64,000 nt of DNA from CAVYVZ01 sp963772065 (GCA_963772065.1 CAVYVZ010000009.1:62001-126000); one strand, 5' to 3'; shown: positions 16,934 to 26,151, numbered from the stretch's first letter. Notes: generated by a model from the letters alone, not told the origin. Program-made: numbers and translations.

Positions 16934-17947
16934 ATGGCAGTCATACACGACATGATGGCGCCCTTCGAGCTGTTCCAGCCGGTGAGCGTCGACGATGCGA
17001 TGACGCTGCTGGATCGGTACGGCAGCGACGCCTGGGTGATGGCGGGAGGTCTCGACAGCTTCGACTGGCTCAAGGATCGCATTCGAAAGCCGCGCTACGT
17101 CGTCGATCTCGGGGGCGTGGCGGAGCTGAAGGGCGTGCGGGCGACGAGCGACGGCCTCGAGATCGGCGCCATGACGACGCTGACCGAGGTGGTCCGGCAC
17201 GCGGCGGTGAAGGAGAAGTACGGAATCCTGCTCGAGGCCGCGGAAGCCGCGGCGTCGCCGCAGATTCGGAACCAGGGAACCATCGGCGGCAACGTGTCGC
17301 AGGACACGCGCTGCTGGTACTACCGCAACGGATGGACGTGCTACCGCGCGGGCGGCAACATCTGCTACGCCGACACGCCGACGGCCATCAACCGCGAGCA
17401 CGCGATCTTCGACGCCGATCGCTGCGTGGCCGTCAATCCATCGGACACAGCGCCGGCACTCATCGCGCTGGACGCGAAGATGGTGCTTCGCACGCCGGAC
17501 GGCGAGCGGGTCGTGGACGCGCAGGATTACTTCATCGGGCCGGGCATCGACATCATGCGGATGACGATCCTCCAGCCGGGGCAGCTCCTCACCGCGATCC
17601 GCATCCCGGGGACGTGGGCCGGCAAGCAGTTCTACTTCGAGAAGGTCGCCGATCGAAAGGTCTGGGACTTCCCGCTCGTGAACGTCGCGTCCGCGATGGA
17701 AACGTCGGGGCAGACCATTCAGCGGATGCGGCTCGCCGTCAACGGAGTGGCCGCTCATCCGATGCGCCTCGCGGCGGTTGAAGCGTTCGTCGCCGGCAAG
17801 CCGCGGAATGAAGAGACCGCCGAGGCCGCCGGCCGCATTGCGGTCGAAGGCGCTGTGCCGCTGCAGCACAACGGGTACAAGGTGCCGCTGATGAAGAACC
17901 TCGTGAAGCGGGCGATCCGGGGCGTGGAGGGATCATGGACTTCCTGA
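16934..17947 (+). CDS. FAD-binding subunit of a molybdenum hydroxylase with a four-cysteine insertion
   Basis: The 337-residue subunit carries the FAD-binding fold of the CoxM/XdhB family: MAGGLDSFDWL for the pyrophosphate region and TIGGNVSQ for the isoalloxazine side. An extra loop after SQDTR contains four cysteines at spacing C-x8-C-x7-C-x19-C, like the iron-sulfur insertion in 4-hydroxybenzoyl-CoA reductase HcrB. By analogy this loop may bind a [4Fe-4S] cluster. AGGAG before the ATG at 16934 supports the start. The end overlaps the cytochrome b gene by 13 bases, so the two are coupled. Confidence 0.88.
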   Translation: MAVIHDMMAPFELFQPVSVDDAMTLLDRYGSDAWVMAGGLDSFDWLKDRIRKPRYVVDLGGVAELKGVRATSDGLEIGAMTTLTEVVRHAAVKEKYGILLEAAEAAASPQIRNQGTIGGNVSQDTRCWYYRNGWTCYRAGGNICYADTPTAINREHAIFDADRCVAVNPSDTAPALIALDAKMVLRTPDGERVVDAQDYFIGPGIDIMRMTILQPGQLLTAIRIPGTWAGKQFYFEKVADRKVWDFPLVNVASAMETSGQTIQRMRLAVNGVAAHPMRLAAVEAFVAGKPRNEETAEAAGRIAVEGAVPLQHNGYKVPLMKNLVKRAIRGVEGSWTS

Positions 17948-18783
17948 CGTGGGGCCGCAGTCCCTGGGGCCAGTGGATCCTGACCCATATTTCATGGGAT
18001 CTGTTCTGGGCTTCGCTGTTTGCCGGCGTCGTGTTCTTCGTCGCCCACGCGAGCTACGTCTTTCTGTCCGCGCACCGGAAGCGTGCCGCACATGAGACCG
18101 ATGCCCTCGAGGCAACGTTGACGGATCTGCCCGAGCGCGTGGCGCGGCATTCGCTGATGGCCCGGCTGTTCCACTGGGTCATGGCCGCGGCGATGTTCGT
18201 CCTGCTCTTCAGCGCGTTCCTGCCGATCGCCGGCATCCGCTTTCCCTGGGTGCAGTGGCACTGGATGGCGGGGCTCGTCCTGACCGCGTCGATTCTCTAT
18301 CACATCATCCACGCCACCTTCTGGCTCGACTTCTGGTCGATCTGGGTCGGCCCGAAGGACATCCCCGAGTTCAAGGCGGAGATGATGCGCGAGTTCGGGC
18401 ACGACGTGCCGGGACCGAAGCCCGGCAAGTACCCGCTCGGAAACCGCCTCTATCACACGGCCATCGTGCTGGCCGCCGTTGCGGTCGTGGCGACGGGACT
18501 CTTCATGATGAAGCGGATCCAGACGCCGCTCTTCACGCGCGACCCGTACATCTTCGGCGATTCAGCCTGGGGCTTCACGTATGTCCTCCACGGCCTCGCC
18601 GGGGTGGCGCTCGTCGGCCTGGTCATCGCGCACGTGTACTTCGCGGTGCGTCCCGACAAGTGGTGGATCACGAAGTCGATGATCTTCGGCTTCATCACGC
18701 GGCGGCAGTATCTCGAGCATCATGAGCCGTCGCGCTGGGCGGTCGCTGGCTCCGCGGCTCCGAAGACGACGAAGTCGCATTGA
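17935..18783 (+). CDS. Cytochrome b (FdnI/HydC-like) membrane subunit
   Basis: This protein of 282 residues has five membrane helices. The first is at residues 20-45, and four haem-type helices follow with histidines in LFHWVMAAAMFV, WHWMAGLVLTASILYHIIHA, RLYHTAIVLA and YVLHGLAGVALVGLVIAHVY. The pattern matches the b-type cytochromes of formate dehydrogenase and Ni-Fe hydrogenase, which pass electrons to the quinone pool. It overlaps the FAD subunit gene. It probably anchors the exported hydroxylase at the periplasmic side of the membrane and accepts its electrons, which is inferred from context. A cytochrome b partner is not usual for cytosolic xanthine dehydrogenases. Confidence 0.85.
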   Translation: MDFLTWGRSPWGQWILTHISWDLFWASLFAGVVFFVAHASYVFLSAHRKRAAHETDALEATLTDLPERVARHSLMARLFHWVMAAAMFVLLFSAFLPIAGIRFPWVQWHWMAGLVLTASILYHIIHATFWLDFWSIWVGPKDIPEFKAEMMREFGHDVPGPKPGKYPLGNRLYHTAIVLAAVAVVATGLFMMKRIQTPLFTRDPYIFGDSAWGFTYVLHGLAGVALVGLVIAHVYFAVRPDKWWITKSMIFGFITRRQYLEHHEPSRWAVAGSAAPKTTKSH

Positions 18784-19184
18784 GCGAGCGAAGCGAGCTG
18801 GCAGCCCGATGCAACAGCATCGAGGAGGCCTATGAGTTCATGCTCGCGTACGCGGCGCAGGGCCTGGCAAGCGATCGCGGTTCCGGCGCCGGCTCGCAGC
18901 TGCGTGAGTTCCTTCGAAAGTCTGATGCGGCGTTGACCGGGCTCGCGGATCTCTTCCGCGAGCTCGTGCGCGGCGAGCAGGTTCAACCCGCCGACCCCTA
19001 TCACGCGTTCATCGCCGTGCTCGAGCGCGACGCTCGCGACGCGCAGGCCGCGATTCAGCTCGTGCTCGCGCAGCCGTCGATCTCGTCACAGCTCGTCGAC
19101 AATCTGAACGCGTCGATTCATCTGCGGGCGCTGCTGACGGATCTCTTTCTCATCGACGAGATTTTGAAGACAACCGCGACGTGA
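18780..19184 (+). CDS. Small helical protein of the Mo hydroxylase operon
   Basis: The product is 134 residues and mostly helical, with NSIEEAYEFMLAYAAQG near the start and SIHLRALLTDLFLIDEIL near the end. It has no signal peptide and no membrane segment. The likely TTG start overlaps the stop of the cytochrome b gene (TTGA); an ATG at 18840 would give a shorter form. The end overlaps the carbonic anhydrase start. The helical form and gene position suggest a dedicated assembly factor or accessory subunit, but that is inference. I do not recognise a named family. Confidence 0.6.
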   Translation: MSERSELAARCNSIEEAYEFMLAYAAQGLASDRGSGAGSQLREFLRKSDAALTGLADLFRELVRGEQVQPADPYHAFIAVLERDARDAQAAIQLVLAQPSISSQLVDNLNASIHLRALLTDLFLIDEILKTTAT

Positions 19185-19810
19185 TTTCAGCGCGGGAAGC
19201 ACTCGAGCGCCTCACCGAGGGTAATCGCCGCTTCGTGGCTGGCGTTCGCAGCCACGACATCCTCGCGAGCGAGACACGGCGCAGCGCGCTCGCCGCGGGC
19301 CAGGAGCCGTTCGCCATCGTGCTCGGGTGCTCGGACTCGCGCGTGCCGGCGGAAATCGTCTTCGACCAGGGCCTCGGGGACCTGTTCGTGATCCGCGTCG
19401 CAGGAAACATCGTCGCGTCGTCGCAGATCGGCAGCGTCGAGTTCGCCGCGGAGCGGTTTCGCACTCCGCTCGTCGTGGTGCTGGGCCACTCCCGCTGTGG
19501 GGCCGTCCTCGCGACGCTCGAAGAGCTCATGCGGCCGAGGGAGAACCAGTCGCGCAATCTACGGTCGATCGTCGACCGCATTCGACCGTCGGTCGAGGAA
19601 CTGCTGGCCACGGAGCTCAGACACGACGGCGACGCGCTCGTCGGTCACGCCATTCGCACGAACGTCCGTGTCTCGGCAAACCAGCTGCGACACGGCTCCG
19701 AAGTCCTCGAGCATCTGATTCAGAGAGGCAAGCTCCTCGTGGTGGGCGCCGAGTATTCCCTGGAGACCGGCATCGTGGATTTCTTCGACGGCGTGCCTGG
19801 GCTCGACTGA
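19181..19810 (+). CDS. Beta-class carbonic anhydrase
   Basis: The 209-residue protein has the complete zinc site of a beta-carbonic anhydrase: Cys50 with Asp52 and Arg54 in GCSDSRVPAE, and His103 and Cys106 in LGHSRCGAV. It catalyses reversible CO2 hydration in the cytoplasm. The GTG start overlaps the stop of the preceding helical-protein gene. Being last in a hydroxylase operon suggests a possible need to handle CO2 or bicarbonate, perhaps from a decarboxylation step. Simple polycistronic hitchhiking is the alternative. Confidence 0.92.
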   Translation: MISAREALERLTEGNRRFVAGVRSHDILASETRRSALAAGQEPFAIVLGCSDSRVPAEIVFDQGLGDLFVIRVAGNIVASSQIGSVEFAAERFRTPLVVVLGHSRCGAVLATLEELMRPRENQSRNLRSIVDRIRPSVEELLATELRHDGDALVGHAIRTNVRVSANQLRHGSEVLEHLIQRGKLLVVGAEYSLETGIVDFFDGVPGLD

Positions 19811-19893
19811 ACATGCGACCGTGTGCCGTCCCGTCAGCGCGCGAACTCGGTCTGGTGTTGGACCGGCCTTACCGGTGCGTGAGACGCTGACGC

Positions 19894-20298
19894 ATGCCGA
19901 AGGACTACATCAATCCACCGTCGTTATTCCGTAGCCGAGACATTGGGTTCTCGCAGGCAGTCGCGGCGAGCGGGACACGAACTCTGTACGTGTCGGGGCA
20001 GACGGCATGGGATGCGAACAGGCAGCTCGTCGGCGGCACCAACCTGGCGGATCAGGCGAGACAGGCGTTTCGGAACGTCCAGACCGTCGTCGAGGCGAGT
20101 GGAGGCACCATCAGCGACGTGGTCAGTCTGCGGATCTACGTCGTGGACTACGGCCCGGAAAAGGCGCAAGCCGTGGGTGACGCCCTTCGAGAGTTTTTCA
20201 GTGGTCCCGCCAAGCCGGCAACCACGTGGATTGGTGTCGTCTCCCTTGCCGATCCCGGGTTCTTGATCGAGATCGAAGCCACGGCGGTGCTCGAGTGA
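19894..20298 (+). CDS. RidA family (Rid/YjgF) protein
   Basis: The protein of 134 residues shows the RidA fold pattern: GTRTLYVSGQTAWD near residues 30-44, a long helix with ARQAFRNVQTVVEASGGT, DVVSLRIYVVDY and the C-terminal VVSLADPGFLIEIEATAVL. RidA enzymes hydrolyse reactive enamine and imine intermediates made by PLP enzymes. The RidA catalytic arginine position is not met in the expected context, so it could be a Rid subgroup with another role. It follows the carbonic anhydrase by 83 bases. Confidence 0.82.
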   Translation: MPKDYINPPSLFRSRDIGFSQAVAASGTRTLYVSGQTAWDANRQLVGGTNLADQARQAFRNVQTVVEASGGTISDVVSLRIYVVDYGPEKAQAVGDALREFFSGPAKPATTWIGVVSLADPGFLIEIEATAVLE

Positions 20299-20568
20299 AC
20301 TCTCAGGCGCGGGCGGGCAACTACGCGATGAAGTTGACGGCGCCTGGCCAATTGAAGCGCTGCAGCTAAGCGCGGCGATCGACATCAGGTCGAGGACCCA
20401 TGCAGCCACAGCCCGTCACCATCGCGCGCCATCACCAAGAGGGGACGGAGGCGTTTCGCGGAGCCCAGGCCTGAAGATTTCGTCGCAGCGTCAGGGAGCG
20501 TCTCTCGGCCTGGGTGGAGCGAAATGCCGAGTCCCCGTGGTGCGGCGCGCGTCATAGACTACGTCCCT
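20299..20568. other. Intergenic stretch with no gene seen
   Basis: These 270 bases between RidA and the amidohydrolase hold no convincing coding frame. Short self-complementary words occur near GCGCTGCAGCTAAGC, but no terminator with a T-run is visible. Confidence 0.5.
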
Positions 20569-21585
20569 ATGCGGAGACTGGACGTCTTCAATCACATCTA
20601 TCCCGCGCCGTACTTCAAACGGATGATGGAGGTCGCACCCGACTACAAAGACATCGGCAAGCGGATGCGGAACATCCCGATGCTGATCGATCTCGACGTG
20701 CGCTTCCGGGTCATGGATGCGTTCGACGGATATCAGCAGGTGCTCTCGATTGCGACGCCGCCGATCGAGGCGTACGCCGCGCCGAAGGATGCGATCGATC
20801 TGGCTCGAGCCGCCAACGACGGGATGGCGGAGCTGGTCGCACGGCATCCGGACCGGTTCCCCGCTTTCGTCGCGTCGCTGCCGCTGAACGACCCTGAAGC
20901 GGCGGCCGTCGAAGCGCACCGCGCGGTCGAGCAGCTCGGCGCCCGGGGCATCCAGATGTTTTCGAACGTGAACGGAACGCCGATCGATGCGCCGCCGTTT
21001 CTCGCGCTGTTCGAGCTGATGGCCCGATACGATCTGCCGGTCTGGCTGCATCCGTACCGCGGCGCGGACGTCAGCGATTACGTAACGGAGGAGAAGTCGA
21101 AGTACGAGATCTGGTGGACCTTCGGCTGGCCATACGAGACGAGCGCCGCGATGGCCCGGCTGGTCTTCGCCGGACTCTTCGATCGCTTCCCGGCGATGAA
21201 GATCATCACGCACCACATGGGCGCGATGGCGCCGTACTTCGCGGGCCGCGTCGGGCCGGGGTGGGACCAGCTCGGCACGCGCACGTCGGACGAGGACCTG
21301 ACTGGCTTGCTCCGACGCCTGAAGAAGCGGCCGGTGGACTACTTTCGCATGTTCTACGGCGATACGGCGCTCTTCGGTGCCTACGACGCGACGGTCTGCG
21401 GGCTCGCCTTCTTCGGGCCCGAGCGGGTGGTCTTCGCCTCCGACGCACCATTCGACCCCGAGCGCGGGCCGATGTACATCCGCGAGACGATCGCCGTGCT
21501 CGACAGACTCCCGATCTCGAACGAAGATCGGGAGTCGATCTACTGGCGCAACGCGGTTCGCCTGTTGCGCCTCGAGACGGACTAA
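20569..21585 (+). CDS. ACMSD-like amidohydrolase
   Basis: The protein has about 338 residues from the ATG at 20569 and belongs to the amidohydrolase_2 group with aminocarboxymuconate-semialdehyde decarboxylase. The barrel motifs VWLHPYRG, IITHHMGAM and FASDAPFDPE supply the usual metal-binding His and Asp. The first HxH is altered: the start reads LDVFNHIYP, so phenylalanine stands where the first histidine would be. The substrate is unknown; decarboxylation or hydrolysis of an aromatic-derived acid is plausible for the family. It converges with the MBL gene, with two bases between the stops. Confidence 0.75.
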   Translation: MRRLDVFNHIYPAPYFKRMMEVAPDYKDIGKRMRNIPMLIDLDVRFRVMDAFDGYQQVLSIATPPIEAYAAPKDAIDLARAANDGMAELVARHPDRFPAFVASLPLNDPEAAAVEAHRAVEQLGARGIQMFSNVNGTPIDAPPFLALFELMARYDLPVWLHPYRGADVSDYVTEEKSKYEIWWTFGWPYETSAAMARLVFAGLFDRFPAMKIITHHMGAMAPYFAGRVGPGWDQLGTRTSDEDLTGLLRRLKKRPVDYFRMFYGDTALFGAYDATVCGLAFFGPERVVFASDAPFDPERGPMYIRETIAVLDRLPISNEDRESIYWRNAVRLLRLETD

Positions 21586-21587
21586 AA

Positions 21588-23142
21588 TCACCTCGGTTCG
21601 GTGACCGGACGGCTGTCGACCTTCTTGGCGAGCTCGAGCGCCTCGTCCAGCTCGCTCATCGTCCCAGTTTTTCCGTGCACGCCCGCGAGCTTGTCGACGT
21701 TGAATCCGAGCGCGCGGATTCGCGCGGCAAACTCCTGCGTCGTTTCCTGGGCGAAGCCGAGCTGCTGACCCTCGTACGGCGAGAAGAACAGAATCTCCCT
21801 GGAAGACGATTCGTTGCTTCGGCAGATAAGCGACGAGCATCTCGCGCGCATGTGGGCTGGGGCCGATGTCGTGCAGCTCCAGTGTCTGCGTCGCGTCGCT
21901 GAAGACGAGCTTCTTGTTCTCGACGAACTCCAGCTTCAGCGCCTTCGGGCTCTTCGCCAGTCCGTCCTTCAGCTCCTTCGACGCGACGAGCGACTTCACG
22001 TATCCGGCGTTGCCCTGTGCGGTAACCACGGTCGCCCCTTCGGCCACGAACGCTCGCAACCCGCCGGAATGGTCGCTGTGATGGTGCGTGATGGCGACGT
22101 GCGTGATCGGCTTGTTCGGTATGGCCTTCTTGATCTCCGCGATCGCCTGCTCGCCCACCGGCGAGCTGAGCGGCGCCTCGATGGCGACGATGTGGTTGGC
22201 GAACTCGACGGCCATCACGTTGTAGACGCCGCCGCCGAGATTGTTCACGAGATACACGCCGTCGCCGAGCTTTTCGACGGCCACGCGGCGCTGCTGCGCA
22301 GCCTGCCCGGGATTGACAGCCAGCACCTGGAAGCCATCGGTGCTGTCGTTGAACGTCGCTTCGGCGAGCTGCGGGTTGAAGGCCACGTCGTACGTCCACT
22401 TCGCTACGATGTCGTCGGCTTGCTTCCACCGGAACGTCGCCGGCACCATCAGATCTCCCACCTTGCGGTAATCGTCGAAGTAGATCTCGCTCGCCTCGTC
22501 GCCGGTGACGGTGTCCGGGTAGATCAGCTCGTACTTGCTGATCAAGTTGGTCTTGGCGTTCACGTACAGCGCCATCTGCAAGGCGTCGACGTGCACGAAG
22601 GTGATGACGTTGTGCGGGGCCCCGTTCACCGTGTCCTCGCCGACATAGCGCAGCGTGGTATCACGCTGCAACGCCGTGCGCAGGATGAGCGACGGGAGCC
22701 GGCGCTGGTATTGGGCGAACTGCTGCTGCTGGGCGGTCGTGGCGTCGATCGACGTGGCGGTGCGGTTGAGCAAATCGAACGTCTGCCCCTTGTTGCCGGC
22801 CAGCACGATGCGGGCGTTGCCGCGGAACCCCGCGCCTCGCGTGGTCTGCACCACCGCCAGACGGTTCTGTTCGAGGTCGATGACCGTCTCCTCCTGGAAG
22901 CGACCTGGCGAATACGGAGGCTCCGGGGTCGTCATTTGAAGGCGGGGCGTCGTCTCGCCGTTCAGCCGGATTCGAACGGCTTTCACACTTTCGACGGCTG
23001 CCCGGCCCCCGATGGCGTCCACGGCGGCGTCCAGCACCCGCTTCGCGCGCTCGTGCGAACGCTCCACCGCCGTCTCAGGATTGTCTGCTGCCAGCGGTGC
23101 AGCGAGGACGGTCGCTGCGAGCAGCGTCATCAGTATTCTCAT
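21588..23142 (-). CDS. Secreted MBL-fold metallohydrolase, frameshifted
   Basis: The locus encodes about 517 residues across two frames. The first frame runs from ATG 23142 through a signal peptide (MRILMTLLAATVLAAPLAAD), an N-terminal lipoprotein-like beta domain and a metallo-beta-lactamase domain with the zinc motif ITHHHSDHSGG. It then breaks near 21792, after VFQGD. Removing one T restores LFFSPYEGQQLG and the rest, to the stop at 21588. The domain order is seen in secreted Acidobacterial hydrolases of unknown substrate. An indel in the assembly explains the break better than decay. Divergent from the second Mo hydroxylase operon. Confidence 0.75.
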
Positions 23143-23278
23143 GGTGCACCTCGAAGAATGAGTCCCGCGGGTTGACGTGGACGCCGATCAGACATCATCG
23201 GCCGTAGAGCCGCCACACTTCTGGGACGAGCACGCGTCTGGCAGGGACCAACGGCCGAAGTGGCGCGTTCCGGATGTG

Positions 23279-23308
23279 TTGCCTCGTTCGCGGGGCGTTC
23301 GATATAGT
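23279..23308 (+). promoter_or_regulatory. Sigma70-like promoter of the second Mo hydroxylase operon
   Basis: TTGCCT at 23279-23284 and TATAGT at 23303-23308 are 18 bases apart and lie 38 bases upstream of the ATG at 23346. The boxes fit the housekeeping consensus moderately well. No transcription data support it. Confidence 0.4.
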
Positions 23309-23345
23309 GCATTGTCCTTTTCGTTCCCTTTCGACGGAGATCCGG

Positions 23346-23969
23346 ATGGCAAGGAAAGACCAGAGCGGCACCGAAGACGCCGGGCCAGTCTCCCGGCGGG
23401 ATTTCTTCAAGACCGTCGGCGTCGGCACACTCGCGACGAGCGTGGTCGCGGCGGTCGAAGCCGAAGCGCAGGGCGGCGCGCCGCGCGCGTTCGGGCCGGG
23501 CGACGTCCCCATCAAGCTCACGATCAACGGACGCGCTCACGCCTTGAACGTCGAGCCGCGCATGACGCTGCTCGACGCGGTCCGGAACAAGCTCGACTTC
23601 ACCGGGTCGAAGCGCGTCTGCGACCACGGGTCGTGCGGCGCGTGCACGATGATCGTCGACGGCCGGGCGATCTATTCGTGCTCCACGCTCGCCATCGACA
23701 CGCAGGGGAAGAACGTCCGCACGATCGAGGGGCTTGCGCAGGGAACGGCGCTTCATCCCGTGCAGCAGGCCTTCTGCGACACCGATGGCCTCATGTGCGG
23801 CTTCTGCACGCCGGGGTTCGTGGTCGCCGCGGTGGCGTTTCTGGAGAAGATTCCCAACCCGACGCCGGAACAGGCGCGAAAGCATCTGGACGGCAACATC
23901 TGCCGCTGCGGGACATACGTGGGCGTACTCGAGGCAGCGTTGAAGACCAAGGGGGTGGCCCGTGGCTGA
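23346..23969 (+). CDS. Tat-exported 2Fe-2S subunit of the second Mo hydroxylase
   Basis: The product has 207 residues. A Tat signal (VSRRDFFKTVGVGTLA, residues 15-30) is followed by a plant-type ferredoxin domain with CDHGSCGACTMIV and YSCSTL, and then a second cluster domain with CGFCTPGF and CRCGTY. All eight cluster cysteines are present. GGAG stands shortly before the ATG at 23346, which is preferred to upstream starts. It leads a three- or four-gene operon; the end overlaps the large-subunit GTG by eight bases. It is similar in design to the subunit at 13851 but clearly diverged. Confidence 0.92.
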   Translation: MARKDQSGTEDAGPVSRRDFFKTVGVGTLATSVVAAVEAEAQGGAPRAFGPGDVPIKLTINGRAHALNVEPRMTLLDAVRNKLDFTGSKRVCDHGSCGACTMIVDGRAIYSCSTLAIDTQGKNVRTIEGLAQGTALHPVQQAFCDTDGLMCGFCTPGFVVAAVAFLEKIPNPTPEQARKHLDGNICRCGTYVGVLEAALKTKGVARG

Positions 23970-26151
23970 GGACATGCGCCCACGAGCAGAACAAGTGCCG
24001 GAAGTGCAGGCCGCGGCGAAGCCCGCGAAGCACGAGAAGTACCCCTGGCCCGACAAGCCGACGATTCTCGGCACGGCCGTGAAGCGGCTCGATGGTCCCG
24101 TCAAGGCGACCGGCCGCGCGAAGTATCCGTACGACATCAAGCGGCCGGGCATGCTGTGGGGCAAAATCCTGCGCTCGCCGCACCCGCACGCGCGCGTGGT
24201 CGCAATCGACGTCTCTGCCGCCGAAAAGGCCCCGGGCGTCAAGGCCGTCCTGCCGTGGCGCAAACCCGGCGAGAAGGTCCTCTATCAGGGCGACGAGGTG
24301 GCCTGCCTGGCGGCGCAGACGGAGGAGCAGGCGCTCGACGCGCTTCGCCTGATCAAAGTGCAGTACGAGCCGCTGCCGCATCTCGCCACCGTCGAGCAGG
24401 CCATGCGTCCCGAAGCCCCCGCGGTGTTCGAGGGTGGCAACGTCAAGGTCGGCAGCGCCGAGGAGAATGGTGATCTGGCCGCCGGGTTCAAGGCCGCCGC
24501 GCACCTCGTGGAGAACACGTACAACACGCAGGTCCAGACGCACGTGTGCCTCGAAACGCACGGGTGCGTCGTCGAGTGGCAGGGCGACAACCTCACGGCG
24601 TGGGCATCGACACAGGCGGTGCATGGAACACGCGAGGGTTTTGCGAAGGCGCTCGACATCCCCATGAACAACGTGCGGGTGATCACCGAGTACATGGGCG
24701 GCGGCTTCGGCAGCAAGTTCGGGCCCGACGTGCAGGGCATCATGGCCGCGCAGCTCGCGAAAAAAGCGGGTGCGGCCGTGCACATGATGCTCGATCGCAA
24801 GGAAGAGCACCTGGCCAGCGGCAATCGGCCGTCGGCCTACGCGAGGATCAAAGCTGGCGTCGCCGCCGACGGCATGCTCACGGCGTTCGACTCGGAAACC
24901 TGGGGCACGGGCGGCGCGAACGCGGGCTCCGGCTTTCCGCTGCCGTACATCTATCAGTTCCCGAATCGCCGCCGCGTTCACAAGGACGTCTACATCAACG
25001 GCGGCCAGCAGCGAGCGATGCGCGCCCCCGGGCATCCACAGGGCTGCTTCATCACCGAAGTGCTGATGGACGAGCTCGCGGACCGCGTGCGCATGGACCC
25101 GGTCGCGTTCCGGCTGAAGAACCTGCCGCCCGAGGCGCCGAACGCCATGTGGCGGACGTACTTCCCGATGGCGGCGGAGATGATCAACTGGAAGGCACGC
25201 CATCCGACGGGCGATCCCACCCCCGGCCCGATCAAGCGCGGCCTCGGCTGCGCCGCCAATCGGTGGGGCGGTGCCGGCCAAGGCACCCAGGCGCACTGCG
25301 AGATCAACCCCGACGGCAGCGTGCTGATTCGCTCCGGCACGCAGGACATCGGCGTCGGCACGCGGACGATCATGGCGATGATCACCGCGGAAACGCTCGG
25401 CATCCCGATGGACCTCGTGAAGGTGGAGCTCGGCGACAGCAACTATCCGGTCAGCGGGGGAAGCGGAGGGAGCACCACGGCGGCGTCCGTGTCGCCCGCG
25501 ATCCGCGTCACCACGGGCAAGGCCCGCGACGCGTTGTTCGCCCGAATCGCTCCCCAGCTCGGAGGCACGCCGGAAACGCTCAGCGTTCAGGACGGTCGCG
25601 TGATCGCGCGGGGCGGGAAGAGCGTCGCCTGGAGGGACGCCTGCAAGCTGCTCGGCACGCAACCCATCTCGATCGACGGCGAGTGGGAGAAGGGTCTGTC
25701 GGCCAGCGGCACGAGCGGCGTGCAGATGTCCGAGGTCGAAGTGGACATCGAGACCGGCATCACCCGCGTCAAGCGCGTCGTGTGCGTTCAGGACATGGGC
25801 TTCGTCGTCGATTCGATGACCGCGGAGACGCAAATCAACGGCGGCATCATCATGGGCGTGAACTACGCGCTCTACGAGGACCGCATTCTCGATCGCAACA
25901 CCGCGCAGATGGTGAACCCCGACATGGAGTTCTACCTGATCGCGGGCATGTCCGACCTGCCGAAGATCGACGTCAAGATCGTGAACCAGCCGGACCGCGG
26001 CGTGATCGGCATCGGCGAGCCGCCGGCAATCTCCACCGCGGCGGCCATCGCCAACGCAGTCCGGAACGCGACGGGCGTGACCATCCGCAGCCTGCCGCTT
26101 ACACCGGACAAGATCCTGAGCGCGCTGGAGAGATCAGGAGGCACGAATTGA
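23962..26151 (+). CDS. Molybdopterin-binding large subunit of the second Mo hydroxylase
   Basis: This 729-residue catalytic subunit begins at a GTG inside the small-subunit gene. The first cofactor loop reads YMGGGFGSKFGP, the active-site loop INGGQQRAMRAPGHPQG, and the catalytic glutamate stands in GIGEPPAIST near residue 680. It does not carry the CO dehydrogenase motif AYXCSFR. The QRAMRAPGHP form is closer to other aldehyde- or heteroaromatic-oxidising members. Lacking its own signal peptide, it should be exported with the Tat-bearing small subunit. It is shorter than the first enzyme's large subunit by about 90 residues. Confidence 0.9.
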   Translation: MAEDMRPRAEQVPEVQAAAKPAKHEKYPWPDKPTILGTAVKRLDGPVKATGRAKYPYDIKRPGMLWGKILRSPHPHARVVAIDVSAAEKAPGVKAVLPWRKPGEKVLYQGDEVACLAAQTEEQALDALRLIKVQYEPLPHLATVEQAMRPEAPAVFEGGNVKVGSAEENGDLAAGFKAAAHLVENTYNTQVQTHVCLETHGCVVEWQGDNLTAWASTQAVHGTREGFAKALDIPMNNVRVITEYMGGGFGSKFGPDVQGIMAAQLAKKAGAAVHMMLDRKEEHLASGNRPSAYARIKAGVAADGMLTAFDSETWGTGGANAGSGFPLPYIYQFPNRRRVHKDVYINGGQQRAMRAPGHPQGCFITEVLMDELADRVRMDPVAFRLKNLPPEAPNAMWRTYFPMAAEMINWKARHPTGDPTPGPIKRGLGCAANRWGGAGQGTQAHCEINPDGSVLIRSGTQDIGVGTRTIMAMITAETLGIPMDLVKVELGDSNYPVSGGSGGSTTAASVSPAIRVTTGKARDALFARIAPQLGGTPETLSVQDGRVIARGGKSVAWRDACKLLGTQPISIDGEWEKGLSASGTSGVQMSEVEVDIETGITRVKRVVCVQDMGFVVDSMTAETQINGGIIMGVNYALYEDRILDRNTAQMVNPDMEFYLIAGMSDLPKIDVKIVNQPDRGVIGIGEPPAISTAAAIANAVRNATGVTIRSLPLTPDKILSALERSGGTN

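Noticed and set aside
14644..17082. Long minus-strand open frame of 812 codons
   Set aside because: It lies fully opposite the well-supported Mo hydroxylase large and FAD subunit genes, and the peptide is Arg- and His-rich with no recognisable domain. It is a shadow frame in GC-rich DNA.
21814..23175. 453-codon plus-strand frame opposite the MBL gene
   Set aside because: It has no recognisable domain and is antisense to a signal-peptide-bearing metallohydrolase.
24546..26147. Long N-terminal extension of the second FAD subunit
   Set aside because: This part of the frame lies inside the large-subunit gene and is out of frame with it. The TTG at 26148 overlaps the stop as in the rest of the operon.
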